Source: Pantoea phytobeneficialis
Lineage (GTDB): Bacteria; Pseudomonadota; Gammaproteobacteria; Enterobacterales; Enterobacteriaceae
DNA: 64,000 nucleotides
Direction of reading: 5' to 3'
Assembly: GCF_009728735.1 (NCBI RefSeq)
Contig: NZ_CP024637.1
Span: 322,119-386,118, forward strand
A program made the translations under genes and the position numbers. This document shows, one piece after another, positions 28,144-36,160 of the stretch; the stretch's first letter is position 1, and each line of letters begins with the position of its first letter. The notes under the pieces were generated by a model. That model searched no databases. It was given only the letters and a program-made list of their open reading frames with translations, and was not told where the DNA came from.

Positions 28144-29541
28144 CTATTTTTTGCCTTTACGCCGCAGCATCACACTCAGCGCCACCCCGGCCAGCACCAG
28201 GATAATCACCCCAATGATGCCCGGCACCACCAGCGGTTGCAGGCGGACCAGCAGTGGCGGATGACCGCCTTTCCGCACCCAGGCCACATCGCCTGCCGTC
28301 ACGGTGACGTCAGGGTTGCCGTAGTTTTTCAGCACAAAGTTGCTGATATCGGCTACCTGTTGATCACTCAACTTATCAACATAGGATGGCGAGCTGAAGC
28401 CCGGCATCAATACCTGATGGTCGGTGGTATCACGCTGAACACCAAACAGAATCGCCGCAATCAGGTTGTTGGGATTGCGCATACCGGTTGCGGTGTTGTG
28501 GAACAACGAGGGATAAGCCTGGTTGGCACTCCCCGCCCCATCCGGCTGGTGACAGCTGGCGCAGTTGCCGCTAAACAGCGCGGCACCGTTGGTCAGCGAG
28601 TGGTTAGCGTTATTCGGGTTGCGTCCACGCAGGCTGTTTTCCACATCCATCGGCGCGCCGTAGCTGAAGGCCGGTTGCGTTTCTCCCTCATCACGCAGTG
28701 GCGTCGTGCCTTTGAGGTAAACCGCAATGGCGTGCAGATCGCTGTCCGGCAGGTATTGCAGGCTGTGCTCCACCGCCTCCGCCATACCGCCCGCTGCCTG
28801 GTTTTTCCCTGGCGCACGTCCGGTTTTCAGATACTGCACCAGCTCGTCATCACTCCAGCCGCCAATGCCGCTGATCGGGTCTGAGGTGATATTCGGCGCA
28901 TACCAGCTTCCTAATAGACCACCAGCCAGCGGGCGATCCTGTTGTTCCTGCATCATAAAACCGCGCGGCGTATGGCAGGTATTGCAGTGCGCCAGTCCGT
29001 TAACCAGATAATTGCCCCGATTCCATTCGGCGCTTTTGCTGCCATCGTTTTGCCACATTTTGTCGTTAGCAAACATCATGTTCCAGAACCGCATACTAAA
29101 ACGCAGACTGAACGGGAAAGGCAGATGGGTTTGTGGATTCTGTTTTTCCACCGGCTGTACGCCATGCATCAGGTAGTAATACAGGGCGTGCACATCGGCG
29201 TCGGTCATCATGCTGTAGGAGGTGTAAGGCATTGCCGGATAGAGCTGCGCCCCATCGGCACGCACACCATGACGCACCGCCGCTGCGAACTCGGCTTCAC
29301 TGTAGTGACCAATACCGCTTTGCGATGGGGTGATGTTGGTGGCGTATATCACCCCCATTGGCGACGCGATGCCATAGCCGCCGCTGAACGCGGTTTTACT
29401 GCCGGGTGCGGTATGGCACGCCTGGCAGTCCGAAGCGATGGCAACCTGCTCGCCCTGCTGCAACAGATGGGTATCGAGCGATGCGGCCTGAACGCCAAAC
29501 GTCACCAGGGCCGCCAGGCTGCTGGCAATTAATCTCTTCAT
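28144..29541 (-). CDS. Membrane-bound dehydrogenase cytochrome c subunit (gluconate 2-dehydrogenase type)
   Basis: 465-residue periplasmic tri-haem cytochrome c. After a signal peptide (MKRLIASSLAALVTFGVQA) there are three haem motifs, CQACH, CNTCH and CASCH, each in its own domain, and a C-terminal membrane anchor (PGIIGVIILVLAGVALSVMLRRKGKK). It takes electrons from the flavoprotein subunit and passes them to ubiquinone. The start overlaps the stop of the upstream flavoprotein gene (ATGA), so translation is coupled. The same set is known as gluconate, sorbitol or other sugar dehydrogenase; the substrate is inferred. Confidence 0.92.
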   Translation of the reverse strand: MKRLIASSLAALVTFGVQAASLDTHLLQQGEQVAIASDCQACHTAPGSKTAFSGGYGIASPMGVIYATNITPSQSGIGHYSEAEFAAAVRHGVRADGAQLYPAMPYTSYSMMTDADVHALYYYLMHGVQPVEKQNPQTHLPFPFSLRFSMRFWNMMFANDKMWQNDGSKSAEWNRGNYLVNGLAHCNTCHTPRGFMMQEQQDRPLAGGLLGSWYAPNITSDPISGIGGWSDDELVQYLKTGRAPGKNQAAGGMAEAVEHSLQYLPDSDLHAIAVYLKGTTPLRDEGETQPAFSYGAPMDVENSLRGRNPNNANHSLTNGAALFSGNCASCHQPDGAGSANQAYPSLFHNTATGMRNPNNLIAAILFGVQRDTTDHQVLMPGFSSPSYVDKLSDQQVADISNFVLKNYGNPDVTVTAGDVAWVRKGGHPPLLVRLQPLVVPGIIGVIILVLAGVALSVMLRRKGKK

Positions 29542-31193
29542 GCCAGTGTCCTCATACGCTGCGCGATATCATGCGCGGCTTTCAGTCCCAGTGCCGCCAT
29601 AGTCAGGGTGCTGTTCACAACGCTCGCGGAAGGAATCGCCCCGCCGCCAGGCAACCACAGGTTTTCATGGTCAAAGGCACGACAATTACCATCCACCACC
29701 GCGTCTTTACCGCTTTTACCCATAATCACGCCACCCATAATATGGTTGTTGGCGTTGAGGCCCTTGCTGATGGTGAACTCTTTACCGTTGAACAACTGCC
29801 CGATATGTTCCAGTTGCGCATGCGACACCTCGGCCCCTTTACGCACATAATCACCGACATCGTAATAAATATCCGGGCACGGCAGACCGTGAGGATCATT
29901 GCGGGTTTTGCTTAACGTCAGACGGTTTTCCGGGTCCGGCAAAGGTTCGAGGCTGATAGAGATATCCACGCTGTGAATCGAGCGATAGCGAATTTCCTCA
30001 TCCAGCGCTTTGCCCACCAGACCTTTTTTCAACGCCTGCTGCGTTGCCGCCACCACGCGTGAGATGTTATTGAGGATCATTTTGTTCGCCGAATAATCAC
30101 GACGAAAATCGCCATCGCGATAGCCCACCATGCAGCTACTCTGCGCCGGGCCACGTCCCAGCCAGACCGGTTCTTCAGTCAGGAAGGAACAGTGGAAGCC
30201 GGAGTGGTCCATCATGTTGCGTCCCACCATATCTGATGCGTTGGCGATGCCATTCGGGTTACCGCCGTTGGCTGCCATCAACAACAGACGCGGGGTTTCG
30301 ATGCCGTTACAGGCCAGGGCAAAGGCTTTGCCGGTGGCCTTGTGTGAGGCACCGGAACTGTCCTTCCAGTGCACCGCCGTCACCCGGTTGTTGTCATCGG
30401 TATCGATTCTGTAAACCACCGCTTCCGCCAGCACCACCGCACCGTTGCGCTCCGCACGTTCAATATGGTGAATACCGTTGTACATCGCCCCGATCGGGCA
30501 AATCGGCTGACAGTTATTGTTGCCGCAGCAGGTAGGACGCCCCTGCCACGGACGGGTGCTGCGTCCCTGGGGGATTGGCACCAGATTGTAACCATGCGGG
30601 TTCACCACGCTGGCAAAGTAGTTATCACCGTGGGCAAACGGCACCATCTCCATCGGATAAGGCTGGCTGCGTTCAGACGGGGATTGCATCGCCACATTGT
30701 TCGGTCCCGCGACGCCGATTTCGTTTTCCGCCCGACAGTACCAGGGTTCCAGCTCGTCATAGCTGATCGGCCAGTCGCGACCCACGCCATATTTCGACTG
30801 CATCACAAAATCGCTGGGATGGTGACGCCAGCAGGATGCCGCCCAGTGCCAGGTGGTGCCGCCGACGGTACGCAGGTAGCCCTGTTGAAAACTGGCGGCG
30901 TTAGGGCCGGTGACGTTGACATAGTTATTCGGCGGGAAATAGAGCGGTGCCGGGGCAAACTTTGACTGCGGATATAACCCCTGAAAATCGGAACCGGCGC
31001 GATTGGCAAAGGGCATGTTGCGCCAGTTTTCCACCGCCTGTGCACGATCGATACGTAAACCTGCTTCCAGTACCAGTACGGAATAGCCCTGACTGACCAG
31101 TTCATTGGCCATCAAACCACCCACCACACCGGAGCCCACAATAACAATGTCTGCGGAGGCATCGCCCTGCGCAGAGAAAATCGGTTTTTTCAT
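29538..31193 (-). CDS. Membrane-bound dehydrogenase FAD (GMC) subunit, gluconate 2-dehydrogenase type
   Basis: 551-residue GMC oxidoreductase. The FAD-binding motif VIVGSGVVGGLMANELVSQGYSVLVLEAG is near the N terminus. The Cys cluster TCCGNNNCQPICPIGAMYNG matches that of the three-subunit FAD dehydrogenases, where it holds a 3Fe-4S centre. The C-terminal catalytic region contains NANNHIMGGVIMG and HENLWLPGGGAIPSASVVNSTLTMAALGLKAA. It oxidises a sugar or sugar acid in the periplasm; gluconate to 2-ketogluconate is the likeliest step given gcd in the same region. Exported with the Tat-bearing small subunit. Middle gene of the operon. Confidence 0.92.
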   Translation of the reverse strand: MKKPIFSAQGDASADIVIVGSGVVGGLMANELVSQGYSVLVLEAGLRIDRAQAVENWRNMPFANRAGSDFQGLYPQSKFAPAPLYFPPNNYVNVTGPNAASFQQGYLRTVGGTTWHWAASCWRHHPSDFVMQSKYGVGRDWPISYDELEPWYCRAENEIGVAGPNNVAMQSPSERSQPYPMEMVPFAHGDNYFASVVNPHGYNLVPIPQGRSTRPWQGRPTCCGNNNCQPICPIGAMYNGIHHIERAERNGAVVLAEAVVYRIDTDDNNRVTAVHWKDSSGASHKATGKAFALACNGIETPRLLLMAANGGNPNGIANASDMVGRNMMDHSGFHCSFLTEEPVWLGRGPAQSSCMVGYRDGDFRRDYSANKMILNNISRVVAATQQALKKGLVGKALDEEIRYRSIHSVDISISLEPLPDPENRLTLSKTRNDPHGLPCPDIYYDVGDYVRKGAEVSHAQLEHIGQLFNGKEFTISKGLNANNHIMGGVIMGKSGKDAVVDGNCRAFDHENLWLPGGGAIPSASVVNSTLTMAALGLKAAHDIAQRMRTLA

Positions 31194-31221
31194 GGTTTTC
31201 TTCGTTTTTTATAAGGAGTGT

Positions 31222-31788
31222 TTACAGCGAGTCAATCAGCCCATTGCGTTCTTCCGGCACCGGGGCCGTCCACCAGATCGGACCGTTGCCACAATAAGTC
31301 GGCACCACCAGACCATCGCTGACGGTTTGGTACATCAACGCCTGCTTATAGGCGACCAGCGTGCCGTGATAGTCATCACCCACGGTTCCGGTGTACCAGG
31401 CGGTGACGATTTGATAGAGGAAATCGTGCAGACCTGCGCTGTCGGCTTTCGCCAGCAGTTGTTGCGCAGACATACCGGGTTGTAACAACAACGCAAGCTG
31501 TGTCAGGCGGGGAGCGAACTGCGCATCGCGCTGACTAAAAGCGGCAAAAAAACGCGACGCCAGCACCGTATCCAGATGCTGATGTTCCGTGATGGCCTGA
31601 GAGAGACTGACAAACTGCTTCACCGCATCGCTACCACTGACAACGTTGGCGGCAAACGCCCTGCCCGGCAGGCTTGCGACGACACCGGTCAGCGTTAAAC
31701 CCAGGGTCGCAAAGAGAAATTCCCTGCGACTGGAACCGGTTCCATTTTTGCTGACAGAAACGGTTTCAGTTGGAAAATGTCGTTTCAT
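31222..31788 (-). CDS. Membrane-bound dehydrogenase small (gamma) subunit with Tat signal
   Basis: 188 residues, first gene of the three-gene operon. A twin-arginine signal (SSRREFLFATLGLTLTGVVA) precedes a helical domain of the gluconate 2-dehydrogenase subunit 3 family (AFSQRDAQFAPRLTQLALLL, LHDFLYQIVTAWYTGTVGDD, LMYQTVSDGLVVPTYCGNGP). The large flavoprotein lacks its own signal and is expected to be carried out by this subunit. Confidence 0.9.
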   Translation of the reverse strand: MKRHFPTETVSVSKNGTGSSRREFLFATLGLTLTGVVASLPGRAFAANVVSGSDAVKQFVSLSQAITEHQHLDTVLASRFFAAFSQRDAQFAPRLTQLALLLQPGMSAQQLLAKADSAGLHDFLYQIVTAWYTGTVGDDYHGTLVAYKQALMYQTVSDGLVVPTYCGNGPIWWTAPVPEERNGLIDSL

Positions 31789-32111
31789 GGGATACCTGAT
31801 GTTGAGAAGAAAGGAGCACCAAAGTTACGGGTAACATCCTACCGTTTAAGTTTCAAAACTGTTATCAGGTTTTTATCAGATTCCGTACTTTTGTCGGGGA
31901 GATAGCACTAAATGATAAAGAAATGTGAAATTGGTTAATAAAAAAACATCAGCAAGTTATGACGTTTTTTATTACCGTTTCGAATTTAAACCACGCGCGG
32001 CAGGCGTTGTAGCGGCGCGATTTATCGCGCAATTGTTTGCATGATGCCGGATAACCTGCGCGGTAAACCGCGCCGCTACGAATAGGCCTGAGATGACTGA
32101 ATCAACGCATT
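31789..32111. other. 323-bp gap: operon promoter side and a palindromic repeat pair
   Basis: The right part (32009-32079) is a repeat pair, listed separately. The left, AT-rich part (31830-31980) should hold the promoter of the dehydrogenase operon; no specific operator was recognised. No gene is seen. Confidence 0.5.
32009..32079. repeat. Inverted pair of the palindromic repeat
   Basis: Forward arm 32009-32030 is consensus. The inverted arm 32058-32079 reads GCGCGGTAAACCGCGCCGCTAC. Two changes in its inner palindrome (T to G and A to C positions) keep the small stem paired. Confidence 0.85.
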
Positions 32112-32762
32112 TTAATGGTGCAGCATCTCCTCCACGACCTCGGCGGTCTGCATTTGCCAGGGATAGTAAGTGGGCCAGTTATCCATCTCACTCAACAACG
32201 CTTCCTGGGAGGTGTTGCCGGTAAAGATATGGAAATGCGACGATTTTCTCGGGCCGATGATGTGATCGCTGAACTGAACGAATTTCGGCGCCGGGCTGTT
32301 AGCATCCTGACAGGTGAACAGGTAGCGCACGCCCTTCTTCCCGGATGTATAGGTCAGAATTTTGTGTCCGTCGTAGCGGTAGTGGCAGGAACTGGACTGC
32401 GCACCAATATGGAACTCCATCACACCGTCTTCGATGCCGATGGTATCAACCTGCGTGACATAGCCTTTGCGGTAATACGCTTTGACGTCGGCAAAGGTTT
32501 TGCTGGGATCTTTTTCCACCTTCTTACGCAGCACCGGATCGAGAGCGCCGTTAACCAGTAACGGATAAACCGATTGCCATACACCGTCCCAGTCAGAGAG
32601 GGTGCGGTCTTTAACATCCTTATCGGCAAATACGCCCTCTGCCGCTTTCTGCTCCATTTCCGTAAGTGGCTTACCGTGCGCATGATCCCCATGCGCCAGT
32701 ACCGATGAACTCAGGCCAATTAATCCCAGAGATAACACGATTTTTTTAATTTTGCTTACCAC
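32112..32762 (-). CDS. zinT: Periplasmic zinc/cadmium-binding protein ZinT
   Basis: Zinc-scavenging lipocalin-like protein that helps ZnuABC under zinc starvation. After a signal peptide ([18 protein letters not shown]) comes a His-rich start [18 protein letters not shown] and highly conserved segments: [19 protein letters not shown]-like [23 protein letters not shown], and [20 protein letters not shown] carrying the metal histidines. I chose the GTG at 32762: GGAGAG lies 7 bp upstream and the product is 216 residues, the same as E. coli ZinT. The ATG at 32777 is the alternative but lies very close to the Zur box. Confidence 0.94.
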   Translation of the reverse strand: MVSKIKKIVLSLGLIGLSSSVLAHGDHAHGKPLTEMEQKAAEGVFADKDVKDRTLSDWDGVWQSVYPLLVNGALDPVLRKKVEKDPSKTFADVKAYYRKGYVTQVDTIGIEDGVMEFHIGAQSSSCHYRYDGHKILTYTSGKKGVRYLFTCQDANSPAPKFVQFSDHIIGPRKSSHFHIFTGNTSQEALLSEMDNWPTYYPWQMQTAEVVEEMLHH

Positions 32763-32788
32763 AACCAGACTCTCCATTGGTTAAAATG

Positions 32789-32811
32789 GATATGTTATAT
32801 CATAACAATTT
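32789..32811. promoter_or_regulatory. Zur box upstream of zinT
   Basis: The site contains TGTTATATCATAACA (an inverted repeat around one base) within a 23-bp match to the enterobacterial Zur consensus, 26 bp before the GTG start. Zur with zinc would repress zinT. Confidence 0.8.
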
Positions 32812-32876
32812 GTAACGCAAAGTGTATGCGGCCAAAGGCGTTAACCAGAACGAACAAGGTTTTTTCAGGGAACGAC

Positions 32877-32903
32877 AAAAAGAAGCCCAAATTCATTTGG
32901 GCT
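32877..32903 (-). terminator. Minus-strand intrinsic terminator with no annotated gene upstream
   Basis: AGCCCAAAT and ATTTGGGCT form a perfect 9-bp stem; on the minus strand it is followed by TCTTTTTGTCG. The nearest minus-strand gene, zinT, starts downstream of it, so the terminator must serve an unannotated leftward transcript or insulate zinT. Confidence 0.6.
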
Positions 32904-33285
32904 AATCGGACGTGAAGAAGGTTTATTATGATGTGGCATAGAGAAGTCATTGCCGGCTTCTCGTCAGGCAGGCTCAGAGTAAACCAATCCTTAACATGTT
33001 ATTTATAATCTGGTGCGAAGATCTGTACCGGGCGCCCCCATCGCGACACAAATGTAATCAAATGAAAAAAAATTCGCGTAAAGTTAATGGAGTTGTGGCA
33101 GAAGTTTGCCTGCATGTTAATTAGCAGTTAAAGCTAAAATTCAGTTGGCTAAAAGGTATTTATTATTCCTAACGGTGGTGATTACCTGCCGTGCGCAACC
33201 GTCGATATTTATCAACGAAGATTAAACGACAACAACCCATCGTCATACGTATAACTGGCTTACCAGTCACGTTGAGGAGTCAGAT

Positions 33286-33591
33286 ATGAAAGCTTTAGTT
33301 AACGACATCATTTCTATTTTTACTGAAAAGACAATTAACCCGGTACTGGTCCGTTCAGGATTATCTCACCGTGAAATTGCCTCGATCCACCCGGTTGGGG
33401 TTACCAGCGTCAGTTGGGTGACCTCTATGGAAGAACTTAATGACGCCTTTGTGAAAAAGGCGCTGGAAGCGGGTGCCGTGGGCTACCACATCACCAATGT
33501 CGATTCCCATCAGCCGGGCAATGATGGTCAGCATGTGATGGCGGCGACTGCAACCCTGTATCATATTAATGACAAAGTGGCTTACGGTTAA
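33286..33591 (+). CDS. DUF1471 (YhcN/BhsA/McbA-like) domain protein without signal peptide
   Basis: 101 residues. The C-terminal two thirds match the small DUF1471 fold: IHPVGVTSVSWVTSMEELNDAFVKKALEAGAVGYHITNVDS, ending in HVMAATATLYHIND. Most family members are periplasmic stress or biofilm proteins with a cleavable signal; this one starts MKALVNDIISIFTEKTINPV and has none that I can see, so it may stay in the cytoplasm. GAGGAG lies 8 bp before the ATG. Function unknown. Confidence 0.72.
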   Translation: MKALVNDIISIFTEKTINPVLVRSGLSHREIASIHPVGVTSVSWVTSMEELNDAFVKKALEAGAVGYHITNVDSHQPGNDGQHVMAATATLYHINDKVAYG

Positions 33592-33625
33592 AACGTGGAT
33601 TACCGAACAATCTGGCACACAGCAG

Positions 33626-33660
33626 GCACATCGCCAGGCACCATTCCCCTGGCGATGTGC
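33626..33660. terminator. Hairpin between the DUF1471 gene and efeB
   Basis: GCACATCGCCAGG and CCTGGCGATGTGC form a 13-bp stem with a 9-nt loop between two converging genes. The T-rich tail (ATTTAAT) is weak, but the position fits a shared terminator. Confidence 0.6.
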
Positions 33661-33666
33661 ATTTAA

Positions 33667-34929
33667 TCAGGTGAATAATTCCGCCCCGATATATGAACCT
33701 TCAGCCGGTGCCGGTGGAATAAAGAAAATGGCTGAACCAATATGGGAAATATATTCATTCAACGCATCTGCCGCGCCCAGTTTAGCCTGTAAGGTTTCAA
33801 AATGTGCCGGATCATTCTGATAACTGATAAACAGCAATCCCGCATCGAGAAAGCCGAGATTATTTAAGCCATCGGTATAATTATAAGAACGTCGCAGGAT
33901 ACGAATACCCTGATTATTCTCATGTGCCGCCAGGCTGATATGCGCCGTAGCCGGAATAACCCGTTCACCGCTTTGATCCTTGACCTCAAAATCAGGCTGA
34001 TCAAACTCTTTATGACCGCTCAGCGGAGCACCGGACAGCTTATGGCGACCAAAGATATTATTTTGATCGCTGACGCGGTCCACATCCCAGTTCTCGATGT
34101 GCATCCGAATTTTACGTACCACCTGATAGCTACCCTGCTGCTGCCAGGCCGGACCCTCATTAATCCACACATGGCGTTTGAAATCGGCTTTCTCGGTGAT
34201 ATTGCGCGTACCATCCTTAAAACCAAACAGGTTGCGCGGCGTGGATTGCCCCTTACCTGCGGAGGCGCGGCCAAATCCCAACACCGACCAGCGTGTCGCC
34301 GCAGTGCCCGTCGCCTTGGCGATACGTGCCAGGTTACGCACCGCGTGATACGCCACCTGTGGATCATCAGCACAGGCCTGAATCGAGAGATCGCCCCCGG
34401 TCAGTTCCGGATCAAAGTTGTCGCTGGGTAGCTGAATCAACTCGCGCATCAGCGGCGGCTTCTTCCCTGCCAGGCCCATTGCTTCACTGAAAATACGCGG
34501 CCCCAGACCAACGGTGACGGTTAACGAGGCGGGCCCCAGATCCATCGCTTCGCCGGTATCGCCCCCCACTCCGCTGTTGCGCGCGGGTTCAATCTGACCA
34601 ATGGTTTCGCCGCGCATCATCTGCGCGATGGCGGATGACCAGCGCGCCAGCAAAACCTGGAGATCGCGCGGATTCTGCGAGGTCAGGTCAAACGCCATAA
34701 ACATAATATGGCGCTGCGGGGGTGTTTCGATACCCACCTGACCACCGGTGCCATAAAAAGCATGCTCGCGCGACAGGTCAACACGATCTTCGGGATTATG
34801 CTGCGCTTCAATCTGTCCGTGCGCCGAACTGACTGCCGGAATCGTCAGGGCGCTGGCGACCGCCCCTTTCAATAAATCTCGCCGGGTGAAATTACCGGCC
34901 TCCCTGGCCGGTTTGGACTTATCGTTCAT
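33667..34929 (-). CDS. efeB: Deferrochelatase/peroxidase EfeB (DyP family), Tat-exported
   Basis: 420-residue haem peroxidase of the EfeUOB iron-uptake system. A Tat signal (NFTRRDLLKGAVASALTIPAVSSA) is followed by the DyP fold with the signature GFKDGTRN, containing the catalytic Asp, and the haem-ligand region PATAHISLAAHE. It is thought to oxidise Fe(II) or extract iron from haem in the periplasm. Third gene of the operon, 3 bp after efeO. Confidence 0.95.
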   Translation of the reverse strand: MNDKSKPAREAGNFTRRDLLKGAVASALTIPAVSSAHGQIEAQHNPEDRVDLSREHAFYGTGGQVGIETPPQRHIMFMAFDLTSQNPRDLQVLLARWSSAIAQMMRGETIGQIEPARNSGVGGDTGEAMDLGPASLTVTVGLGPRIFSEAMGLAGKKPPLMRELIQLPSDNFDPELTGGDLSIQACADDPQVAYHAVRNLARIAKATGTAATRWSVLGFGRASAGKGQSTPRNLFGFKDGTRNITEKADFKRHVWINEGPAWQQQGSYQVVRKIRMHIENWDVDRVSDQNNIFGRHKLSGAPLSGHKEFDQPDFEVKDQSGERVIPATAHISLAAHENNQGIRILRRSYNYTDGLNNLGFLDAGLLFISYQNDPAHFETLQAKLGAADALNEYISHIGSAIFFIPPAPAEGSYIGAELFT

Positions 34930-34932
34930 CGA

Positions 34933-36147
34933 TTATTTTCCGCTGGTTGCGACTTTTTCAGCGATTTTGGACAACGGTTCCTGCAACGCCTGTACAGCAC
35001 GGCTCAGTTTGGCACCCTCTGAGGCCTTCAGTTCGGCGGTGTAGTACTTGTAGCCACCCGGAATCGCCGGGTCGCGGTAAGTTTCCAGTAACGCGCGCAC
35101 TGCCGCGAACTGCTCGGTGACACGCCTGGTCAGATCGGGATCGATTTTTTCCAGACCCGGTTTCAGGAAGGCGAATGCCTGCTCAGCACCTTCGATGTTA
35201 CCGGCGAAATCGATCAGATCGAGATGGCTGAAGGCTTCTTCTTCGCCACTGATTTTGTTGCTCTGAACTTCTTCCAGCAGATCCGCAGCACCGTTTGCCA
35301 GGTCTTCCGGTTTGTAAGTCAGTTGCTTAACCTGCTCATCCAGTTTGTGTACGTTGGTTTGCAGTTCAGCCGCCAGTTGTTTGGTTTCCGGCGTAATCGC
35401 TTTTTTGCTGAACAGCTCACGTTCAATGGCGTGGAAACCGTGCCAGCCCACTTTCGGGTCGATGTTGGACGCACGCATGTCGACTAAGTAATCAAGGTTG
35501 CCTGCATTATCGGTGGCTTTAAAGCCCGGTAACACGAAGCCGCTGACGTCAGATTCGATACGTTCGTAGAACGGACGCGCTTTGGCGTAGTCTGCTTTGG
35601 CTTTTTCCAGATCGCCCGCATCAATGTCTGCCTTCAGACGATCGACCGCCACCACCATGGCATCCACTACGCCGTTAACATAGCTGGCATAGCCTTTGGT
35701 GCCCTCTTCCAACAGCGTCGCGACGCTGCCGGTCGGTGCTGCCGCCGCTTTACCGGTGACAGTAAAGTTAGTCAGCTCTTGTTTCGCTCCCGGGCAATAA
35801 ATCTGGTAGGTGCCGCCGTCCAGCGTGACGGTGAATTTCACCGCAGGCAGGCCCGGTGCGAGGTTCTCTTTTTCGCCCAGAATACGGTTGTCGCTTAACA
35901 GTTCCAGCTCAGTCAGTGAGGTCGCGGTTTTATTGACCACGGTGAAGGTGACCGGACCGGCTTTCGCCGAAGTATGGTCGATATGGCAGGTGCCATCGCC
36001 TTCACTGGTCATGGTGATGTTGACCTGTGAAGCGCCGTTTTTCACCGGCGCTGCCGTAGCCGCCTGCGCATCCACGGACAGCATTAAAGCCGCAGAAATC
36101 CCTGCTGCAATCAGCGCGTATTTTGTAGAGAACGGTTTTGTCTTCAT
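34933..36147 (-). CDS. efeO: Periplasmic iron-uptake protein EfeO (cupredoxin plus M75 domain)
   Basis: 404 residues from the ATG at 36147; a longer frame to 36231 would run into efeU. A signal peptide (KYALIAAGISAALMLSVDAQA) is followed by a cupredoxin-like domain (CHIDHTSAKAGPVTFTVVN, TYQIYCPGAKQELTNFTV) and a peptidase-M75-like domain with the HxxE motif in GWHGFHAIERELF. It is thought to bind iron and hand it to EfeU. Middle gene of the operon. Confidence 0.94.
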   Translation of the reverse strand: MKTKPFSTKYALIAAGISAALMLSVDAQAATAAPVKNGASQVNITMTSEGDGTCHIDHTSAKAGPVTFTVVNKTATSLTELELLSDNRILGEKENLAPGLPAVKFTVTLDGGTYQIYCPGAKQELTNFTVTGKAAAAPTGSVATLLEEGTKGYASYVNGVVDAMVVAVDRLKADIDAGDLEKAKADYAKARPFYERIESDVSGFVLPGFKATDNAGNLDYLVDMRASNIDPKVGWHGFHAIERELFSKKAITPETKQLAAELQTNVHKLDEQVKQLTYKPEDLANGAADLLEEVQSNKISGEEEAFSHLDLIDFAGNIEGAEQAFAFLKPGLEKIDPDLTRRVTEQFAAVRALLETYRDPAIPGGYKYYTAELKASEGAKLSRAVQALQEPLSKIAEKVATSGK

Positions 36148-36160
36148 CGTGCCTTCCTGT

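Larger units (their letters stand above)
32763..33285. other. 523-bp gap between zinT and the DUF1471 gene
   Basis: It contains the Zur box and zinT promoter at its left end, a strong minus-strand terminator-like hairpin (32877-32903), and the promoter region of the gene at 33286. No protein gene is seen. The hairpin without a minus-strand gene in front of it raises the possibility of a small RNA. Confidence 0.5.
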
